Below are positions 57,063-64,000 of a stretch of DNA of 64,000 nt, piece after piece. The notes beneath the pieces were generated by a model. The model saw only the letters and a program-made list of their open reading frames with translations. It made no database searches and was not told the origin of the DNA. This DNA comes from Flavobacteriia bacterium (GTDB lineage: Bacteria > Bacteroidota > Bacteroidia > Flavobacteriales_D > Crocinitomicaceae): assembly GCA_947463445.1 (NCBI GenBank), contig CANHRS010000003.1, positions 1 to 64,000 on the forward strand, read 5' to 3'. Every line of letters starts with the position of its first letter. The first letter of the stretch is position 1. Position numbers and translations under genes: made by a program.

Positions 57063-57602
57063 ATGCGTAACTATTTCCTATTGTGCTTATTAATTTTTGT
57101 TGGTAGCATTTCTTTTTCTCAAAACAAGCACATACAGCTTACCAATGGATTAATTGTAGCTCAATTAGATAGACCAGAAGAAAAGTTTACTTTAGAAATA
57201 AATTTAGCAGAATTATTTGCGAATGAGGGTGTTCAAGTTATTCCATCTTTAAACATTCTAAAACAAGGTGAAATCGCTTCCGTGTTAGCTTCTGACTCAA
57301 TTAATCTATTATTACAATCTAAAAATGTAGATACATACATTTTAGTTTCTATCCGTGGATTTGATAAAAACTTTAAACCATCCACTCATTTTGAAAGTTT
57401 AGCAAACGAGTTAGCATCAAGCCACCTTTTCCCATTATTTCGCGACGAAATTATGTCTATTACTTTTGAATTCACATTTTACCGAAACGGACAAGTAATT
57501 GCCAATGAATTGCTTCGTTTAAAAAATGTAGATTCCAAAGATAAGGTCATGAAAAAATTGCGCAAGAAATTACCGAAGTTGATTTCCAATTGGAAGGTGT
57601 AA
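57063..57602 (+). CDS. Secreted hypothetical protein
   Basis: Signal peptide MRNYFLLCLLIFVGSISFSQ; no recognised domain. Confidence 0.65.
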   Translation: MRNYFLLCLLIFVGSISFSQNKHIQLTNGLIVAQLDRPEEKFTLEINLAELFANEGVQVIPSLNILKQGEIASVLASDSINLLLQSKNVDTYILVSIRGFDKNFKPSTHFESLANELASSHLFPLFRDEIMSITFEFTFYRNGQVIANELLRLKNVDSKDKVMKKLRKKLPKLISNWKV

Positions 57603-57651
57603 TTTTAATACTGTAGGGATATGGCATGCTATATCCCTACAGTATTAAAAT
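57602..57651. repeat. 50-bp hairpin element filling the gap between convergent stop codons; same core as 52957-53010
   Basis: ATTTTAATACTGTAGGGATA-TGGCATGCTA-TATCCCTACAGTATTAAAAT (20-bp perfect stem). Confidence 0.95.
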
Positions 57652-60600
57652 CTATATACCCGCTAAATTCAATCTCAATTTCAATCCAGCACTTGTATTA
57701 GAAGTAGGATAAGAGGTTGCTACTTTCGGTCTATTGATTACCTGATCATAATACATCATCAATGTTAAATTAGGTCCTAGATTATAATCCATAGAAGACT
57801 TAATGGATATAACCATTTGACCTGCTGTAGCCTGATTTGTATTTTCTACAATCTTACGGATAACTGTGAAATTATCTCTAAACGAAAAGTCGAAACGTAT
57901 ATTTAAATCGTTTTCAGGTATTTTACCTTGAATTTTAAATGGGAACTTTACTTTCGAGAATTTTACTCCAGAACCAAAAACCCATTCTTTAGACAGAATT
58001 TCGGTTACTTGTTGATTGCTTAAAGCTAAAGATGCATTACGATCCTTTTTATATTCTACTTTCGTTATCAAACCTTGGCCTAAGAAATTCCAAGTAGCAT
58101 CAAAACCAAATAATGGAGAAAAACGTTCAGTCAACGCAACATTTTGAATTTGGCGTTCTGAAATAAAATTCGTGTTTAAATCCAACGTGGAAGGATTACC
58201 AGACGCATCTAGCTCCGCTTTTAGGTTGGTTTGTATTCCAGAAATACTAACGCTAGAGGCATATGCGTGACGTAAAGTAATATTTTTAGTGCGTTTCTTA
58301 AAAAATTCCATTTTAGAAAACCCATTATAATTTATTGACCAATTAGGTAAAGGTAGTGCTGCTAATGGATTTATATTTCTAGTTGACATCTTGTTATTCG
58401 TATAAGAAGTCAAGAATGACCCAACTAAAACTTCTTGTTGCGTAGAACCATACCCTTTCGCATAACCATTTGTAACGACACTTGAATTTGGATTTTTATT
58501 TCCTAATAACTGACTAACCTGCTCCCTATTATTACGCAATGCAGTAAAAGAAGAAGATTGATAATTATCCTCCGTTTTTATAAATGAAGACCGTAAAGCA
58601 ATTGTAGAATATGTCAAGGTACCAGTTTCTACCAAACTTTGATTCTGATAGCTTTGTGTAGAATCATTCCAACGAAAGAAATCACTAGAATTCATAGAAT
58701 AATTTCGATTAAAATTGAATTCAATAGACACATCTTTCAAAGGCTCAACTGTCATTCTTCCTGAGATATTTTGCGAATGCGTGAGCGTATGTTGTTTATT
58801 TAAGGCTTGATTTTTTACTAACCAACCATTATCCGCAGCAGTTCGAGCAAAATCATAGGCTGTTTTTTTACCATATATATCATAGGTTTGTTGACCAAAC
58901 AAGAAACCTGTCAGTGCGCTTGGAGGAGTAGCAGGCATTCCTAAATAGCGTGTCTCTAAATTATATCCTGGTAGCAATGTACCATCATTTAAGGCGTAAG
59001 TTCCAGAAATAGATCGTACACTCATCACCGCACGACCAATAGTAGCAACAACTGTATTTACGGGTTCTTTAGCACGCTTTTCCCGCTTAGCCTCTCTTTT
59101 TTCCTGTCTAACTAATTTCCGACGGATACGATCTTCTTTCCTTTTTTCCTTTCTAGTTAATTGATTATATGGTTTACCAAAAGATGTGACATTTGGATCA
59201 AATTTTGTTGGTTTTTTAGGCAATACATCTTGCTTAGACGATAATTGTGGGCGCGTATTCGTTTTACCACTTTCTATAATTTTCTTAAGATATGGTACTT
59301 TAGAATAAAAATTTGTCAAGTTTAAAGTAGAAGTTAAATTTACCACACGGCTATTTTGCACCGTATTTCCAAATTGACTTTGACCTAAAGGAGCACGCTG
59401 CCAATTAAAAGTACCGCTGTACTTTGTCGATGCGGTCACAAAATCTAATAAAGGAATTTTATCAAATGGTAGATTATAACTAAATGCATAATCATGGGTA
59501 TAATCCATTGTTTTTCCTAATGTATTCAACTGACGCTTTATCGTATCTAGAAAAATTTTATATCCTTCAGGATCCGCTTTTTTATCTACACGACCATTCG
59601 ATTCATCAAAAATAGCGCGATCAGATGCGTTAAAGGTAAACTTTAGATTTTTTGTGATATCATACCCTAAACTATACGAACGGTTCCACGTAAATGATTT
59701 AACATAAACAGGCGTAAACTCATACGTAGGTGCTAAGTTATTACGTACTTTGCGTTCATTATAATTTCGTAAAACATCATTATTCATCGAAATTGTTTTT
59801 GGTGTCAAGTATAAATTAGCATCTTTTAGGATATTCCACCATTTGGATTTCTGCATGAATTTTACCTTTTTAAATGGCTCGATAGGTTTTGCAGTAAAAC
59901 TATAACTATACGTCAATGCACTTTTCCAACTTCTTGTTCGATCATAATCTATATTAAAATCCCGTTTGTATGTTTCATTATATCCATAAGTAGTAGAAAA
60001 ATTGGATATATTCCAAAAATGAGGTTTCGCATCAGGATTAGCCTCTTTACGAACATTGGTGAAATTATACGATCTTCTTTCTGTAAAATCCTGCCCAGAT
60101 TTAGCACGTTCATTTTTTTCTACTAGAGGATAATCATTCAATTTGATATCTGGATTAAAAGGATCATATTCAGGATTAATTATACCTAAATTATACCCAT
60201 AAAAAAACGGTAAAGAAATTTTTAGCTTACTGCCTAAAAATTGACCCAATTGCATGGTAGTATTAAAATCAAAACCTATTTGTTCGTTCCTTTGTCTCTC
60301 TTGAACTCGACTTTCTATAGACCCCCAATTTAGGCCAGAATAATTTCCAGAAACAGATACGTTTGCAAAATCAGCTGCTTGAACTTGCATTCTACCTACA
60401 GCAGCTGAACCTCCATTACTCTGGAAGTCGGTTAAGCGTAACTCATTTATCCAAATATTACCACATTTAGACAAACCATCATCGTTCCATAATTTATTAT
60501 TCTCTATTGCTGGATTTCGAACTCCAATCATTATTGTTTTAATGCCTTGTAAATTGGGACTCCCTTTTACCTTAAGATAACGCTTAGGGTTAGCTGGATC

Positions 60601-63600
60601 TACCATCACATATTCAGTTGTATTAGTAGTAGTTGAATTAGGATTTTCTGTTACGCTATTTCGTTTTTTCTTAACTAGTAGTAAATTGTCAAAATCAATT
60701 TCCAAATTATTAACATCTGGCCAAATTTCATCCGGTGTAGATACTGGAGAACCCTTCAATGCTGTCTCATTCCAATCAGTCGTTGCCAATGGCATTTCAT
60801 ACTCATAATAATTATCGGTAAAATCAGAGCCTAAACGCACAAATAAAGTAAGATCATTCGATTTTAACGGACTAGATTTAGTTATTTCTTCCGCATGCAC
60901 AAACATTTTTAATTTCTTGTAGGTACGCACATCAAATTGGACATTTTTATATGCAGCTCTAGCGGAACCATCTTTTAAATTACATACCTCAAAAGAAAGA
61001 GATTGTTCATTCATTTGACGTTGTTGTACTTGGGAAGGATCAATCTCACGTAATATTCCTGGAGGTAAGACATAATTTACAGGAGTTCTAGCTGCATTTT
61101 CTTCGAAGTTTACTGCAGAAATATTAAATGTTGTCAAATTAGGATCTGTTTGAAATGTTTCACCTGGTAAATTTAAATCGCCTAAATATTTTCTCCATTC
61201 CCCACGAATAAATTCTAATCGTGCAAATCGAACAACCACTTCTTCATTAAAATCTTTCAAAAACATACGCATAAAACGTATGGAACGGAAATCAGAAATA
61301 CCATTGATAATTTTTTGTGGTTCACGAACAGGTACCTTAAATTGTATCCATTTTTCCACCTTATTACCTACTGGTACATCTACAATATTGGTAATGTAAT
61401 TTTTACCAACTTCTAAATCTTTGGAACGTAAACTCACTTTATATTGATAATAACTCTCGGATTCTGATAGGTTATTGTCTTGATTTAAATCCTCTACATC
61501 TGGCAAATTAGTAGCTTGGGTAGTATAACCAGCAGCATTTATTTTGGCTGACATTTCCAACGAAGGTGAATTTCCTTGGTGTCTATTAAAACGTTTATAA
61601 CGCGTTAATATATCTGCCTTTTCACTATCATACCCATCACTTCTATAATACGTATAATCATCATTTGATGGATCTGATAATATCTTGTCTTTCACTTCAG
61701 GTGCTAAAATTGGATTATTTTGAACCCATTTTACATAGGATGCATAATTCGTTTTTTCAGCATCGTTATTCCAACCATCTAACCCAATATCTTGATACTC
61801 CAAACTTGTTGGATTTGGATCAAATGCATTAATAACCACATTTTGTGTGGAAACACGCGCCCACTGCGTAATATCTATATTATCTGTTGTAGTAGTTGTG
61901 GCTGTAGGTAATCCATTTTCAAACGCTTTTCGAGAATCTGGTAATACATCTTCGGAAATATTTCCTAAATTAAAATATAAATCTCCCCCCGAATGTAGAG
62001 AATTAGGATCTGCTTTTTCAGCATCTTCATTAAATGGATTTAAAATCCAAAATTGGATAAATTCAATGTTTGATAACTCAAAATCATTAGTACTTAAAGA
62101 GCGCATAATTCCCCCCCATTTGGATGCAGGATTTTGAAATTTTCCTAGTTTATCCAACATAGAGGTTGTATCATAATTATACATACCGCGTTCTTTCGGA
62201 TAATAAGCTAAATCTAATACTGGAATATTTTGGAAAGTACCCGTTTGTTGTTGTAAGTTCGGAAACAACTCTTTCTGATACACAACACGCATCCTACTAT
62301 CTGATAACATTTGTGGATTATCAATTATGTGTTTAGGAGTTGTGTTACCTGCTTGATAAAACATCGGATCAATTAAATACCAAGCAATATTTGCACGTTT
62401 AAAACCAGCACTTAAATCTTTATTTTCGGCTTCTGGGAATAAATCAGGTTGATTCTGTGGTATAGAAGCCAATTTCCAAGCTGTTTGTGTACGTAAATCA
62501 ATCGTACTTTGACTCCCTTCAAAATCATCCACATAGGAAATACCTGTTGCAGAAATTGCTTTTGGTGTACCTGGAATTAAATGTGCCACTTCTCCAGTAA
62601 AGGAGATAGAAGATTTAGCTCTGGTAGATAATAATGGCAATAAATCTACAGCTTTTGTTAGAAATGGTAGATCGTGTTTAAATGCAATATCAAAACCAAT
62701 CATATTATTTTTAAATGGTTCAGAACCAATATCTACTTTTTGCGTTATTGGACGTTCTGTCATACGCATCCAGGTTGCTCCAATATTAAAATCTTTATTA
62801 AAACGATAATTTAAATGGGTCCCGAGCATGGATCGCGCCTGAAAGCCAAACACAGAATTACTTTCAACGGAAACTTTTATAGGTGTATTTGACTCTAATA
62901 CCCCTGTATTTAGAATTTTAACACGACCTAAATTATAATCAACAGTATAATCAGTACCTTCTACTAATTTTATTCCACCCGCAGTTACCGAAACTGCTCC
63001 TTGTGGAACATTTAAAGCGTTTAACGGAATGTCTGAACTAACGGATGACTGATATTGACCTTTAAAAATAAACCTATTTTTTGCTGGAATTTGTTGAGCA
63101 GCAGTTTTAGTAGAATCATATAATTCAGTAAACGCAATTTTATCAACTGTAGTAATTGGAATACCTTTTGCAAGCATTTTTTGACGCAAGGTTTGACCAA
63201 AAGGTTCAATCGTAGTGAAATATACACGTCCATTTTTTGGATTTATAGTTCCGCCATTATCTGCCTTATTCCCATTGAAATTTACAGGTGAAAAATCAAA
63301 TAAACCATCCGAAAAAGGTTGATTATTGACATTCATTTTATCCATTCCCAATAAAGAAACCAACTGTTCTTTATCTAAACCATCATACGGGAAAAAATTT
63401 ACAGGTAAACTTGTTGCCGGATTGTTATATAATACATCCAAACGAAATCCATTTCTATCCAAAGAATAAGCACCTATCGAATAGACGTTTTTCATCATCA
63501 AATCCCAAATTTTATTCTTAGGATTAGTCAAGGTTGGCTTCAATAATTTTAAGAAAAGTGCACTTTTACCATCTACTCCATCCGTAGAAAATTGTCCTAC

Positions 63601-64000
63601 TTGATAGGTTTTTCCTTGATAGGTATATTCATATGCAACCGCTAATACCTCATCATTAATAATTGGTTGGTTAAGCGAAATATATCCTAATAATGCATTG
63701 TACGAATATTCCTGATCTGTTAGTTTTCGTGCGTTTTCAACCTTCTCATATTCTACAGTCTGCTTAAATGGACCAGGTGCAGTTACTACATTAGATAAAG
63801 TCGTAACAGCATTTGAAAACCCTTTAATTTGATCTTGCATCAACAACCATGAGTATAAATCATTGGAATTATTATCTGGAAATATAGAAGAAGAAAAGTT
63901 CGTTGGACCAGGATTTGTACCTTGCACATTTTGTGGTAAGGCCTCCCCTAAATCGGTAAATGCAACAATGTTACGTGTATTTAACGTACTATTTACGCGA
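57652..64000 (-). CDS. sprA: Cell surface protein SprA (T9SS/gliding), N-terminus truncated by the window edge
   Basis: More than 2091 aa with SprA-like blocks (GVLESNTPIKVSVESNSVFGFQARSMLGTHLNYRF, YVDDFEGSQSTIDLRT); frame stays open to the window end (RVNSTLNTRNIVAFTDLGEALPQNVQG). Confidence 0.93.
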   Translation of the reverse strand, partial: RVNSTLNTRNIVAFTDLGEALPQNVQGTNPGPTNFSSSIFPDNNSNDLYSWLLMQDQIKGFSNAVTTLSNVVTAPGPFKQTVEYEKVENARKLTDQEYSYNALLGYISLNQPIINDEVLAVAYEYTYQGKTYQVGQFSTDGVDGKSALFLKLLKPTLTNPKNKIWDLMMKNVYSIGAYSLDRNGFRLDVLYNNPATSLPVNFFPYDGLDKEQLVSLLGMDKMNVNNQPFSDGLFDFSPVNFNGNKADNGGTINPKNGRVYFTTIEPFGQTLRQKMLAKGIPITTVDKIAFTELYDSTKTAAQQIPAKNRFIFKGQYQSSVSSDIPLNALNVPQGAVSVTAGGIKLVEGTDYTVDYNLGRVKILNTGVLESNTPIKVSVESNSVFGFQARSMLGTHLNYRFNKDFNIGATWMRMTERPITQKVDIGSEPFKNNMIGFDIAFKHDLPFLTKAVDLLPLLSTRAKSSISFTGEVAHLIPGTPKAISATGISYVDDFEGSQSTIDLRTQTAWKLASIPQNQPDLFPEAENKDLSAGFKRANIAWYLIDPMFYQAGNTTPKHIIDNPQMLSDSRMRVVYQKELFPNLQQQTGTFQNIPVLDLAYYPKERGMYNYDTTSMLDKLGKFQNPASKWGGIMRSLSTNDFELSNIEFIQFWILNPFNEDAEKADPNSLHSGGDLYFNLGNISEDVLPDSRKAFENGLPTATTTTTDNIDITQWARVSTQNVVINAFDPNPTSLEYQDIGLDGWNNDAEKTNYASYVKWVQNNPILAPEVKDKILSDPSNDDYTYYRSDGYDSEKADILTRYKRFNRHQGNSPSLEMSAKINAAGYTTQATNLPDVEDLNQDNNLSESESYYQYKVSLRSKDLEVGKNYITNIVDVPVGNKVEKWIQFKVPVREPQKIINGISDFRSIRFMRMFLKDFNEEVVVRFARLEFIRGEWRKYLGDLNLPGETFQTDPNLTTFNISAVNFEENAARTPVNYVLPPGILREIDPSQVQQRQMNEQSLSFEVCNLKDGSARAAYKNVQFDVRTYKKLKMFVHAEEITKSSPLKSNDLTLFVRLGSDFTDNYYEYEMPLATTDWNETALKGSPVSTPDEIWPDVNNLEIDFDNLLLVKKKRNSVTENPNSTTTNTTEYVMVDPANPKRYLKVKGSPNLQGIKTIMIGVRNPAIENNKLWNDDGLSKCGNIWINELRLTDFQSNGGSAAVGRMQVQAADFANVSVSGNYSGLNWGSIESRVQERQRNEQIGFDFNTTMQLGQFLGSKLKISLPFFYGYNLGIINPEYDPFNPDIKLNDYPLVEKNERAKSGQDFTERRSYNFTNVRKEANPDAKPHFWNISNFSTTYGYNETYKRDFNIDYDRTRSWKSALTYSYSFTAKPIEPFKKVKFMQKSKWWNILKDANLYLTPKTISMNNDVLRNYNERKVRNNLAPTYEFTPVYVKSFTWNRSYSLGYDITKNLKFTFNASDRAIFDESNGRVDKKADPEGYKIFLDTIKRQLNTLGKTMDYTHDYAFSYNLPFDKIPLLDFVTASTKYSGTFNWQRAPLGQSQFGNTVQNSRVVNLTSTLNLTNFYSKVPYLKKIIESGKTNTRPQLSSKQDVLPKKPTKFDPNVTSFGKPYNQLTRKEKRKEDRIRRKLVRQEKREAKREKRAKEPVNTVVATIGRAVMSVRSISGTYALNDGTLLPGYNLETRYLGMPATPPSALTGFLFGQQTYDIYGKKTAYDFARTAADNGWLVKNQALNKQHTLTHSQNISGRMTVEPLKDVSIEFNFNRNYSMNSSDFFRWNDSTQSYQNQSLVETGTLTYSTIALRSSFIKTEDNYQSSSFTALRNNREQVSQLLGNKNPNSSVVTNGYAKGYGSTQQEVLVGSFLTSYTNNKMSTRNINPLAALPLPNWSINYNGFSKMEFFKKRTKNITLRHAYASSVSISGIQTNLKAELDASGNPSTLDLNTNFISERQIQNVALTERFSPLFGFDATWNFLGQGLITKVEYKKDRNASLALSNQQVTEILSKEWVFGSGVKFSKVKFPFKIQGKIPENDLNIRFDFSFRDNFTVIRKIVENTNQATAGQMVISIKSSMDYNLGPNLTLMMYYDQVINRPKVATSYPTSNTSAGLKLRLNLAGI

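Noticed and set aside
61847-62137. 96-aa plus-strand ORF inside sprA
   Set aside because: Antisense to sprA, no start-region signals, no recognisable motif.

Overview
AT-rich chromosomal window from a Bacteroidota (most likely Flavobacteriales-type) genome. It is almost fully coding and dominated by core genes: a Bat (BatA/B/C/D) cluster, kbl, pyk, a cytochrome oxidase assembly cluster (ctaB, two CoxIII-like, CoxIV-like, two SCO-like, DUF420-like), GH3, purM, prfA, radA, ppk1, ispD, purQ-purD, purH, the mreBCD-pbp2-rodA shape operon, nadD, gmk, yicC, metF, and a 5'-truncated sprA (type 9 secretion/gliding) running off the right edge. I see no rRNA, complete tRNA, CRISPR-Cas, prophage or IS transposase. 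The most interesting material is in non-coding or accessory DNA. (1) An AAA ATPase/DUF4143 protein with a PD-(D/E)XK-like C-terminal motif (33021-34373, minus) has a tandem array of four exactly 33-bp-spaced units (CACAAAG-N6-CAATTTT plus a T-tract) just upstream. A diverged copy overlaps its stop codon, and a tRNA-5'-half-like sequence sits next to that copy. (2) Short intergenic arrays with strict or near-strict 7-nt periodicity occur at five loci (about 9212, 20510, 22810, 35941, 51477), four of them next to start codons. (3) A hairpin core (AGGGATATGGC...TATCCCTAC) occurs at two loci, nested in two different perfect outer stems. (4) A CTTTGTG-containing 23-bp direct repeat lies in the predicted N-terminus of BatC. 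All homology calls were made by eye from the translations; no database search was run.
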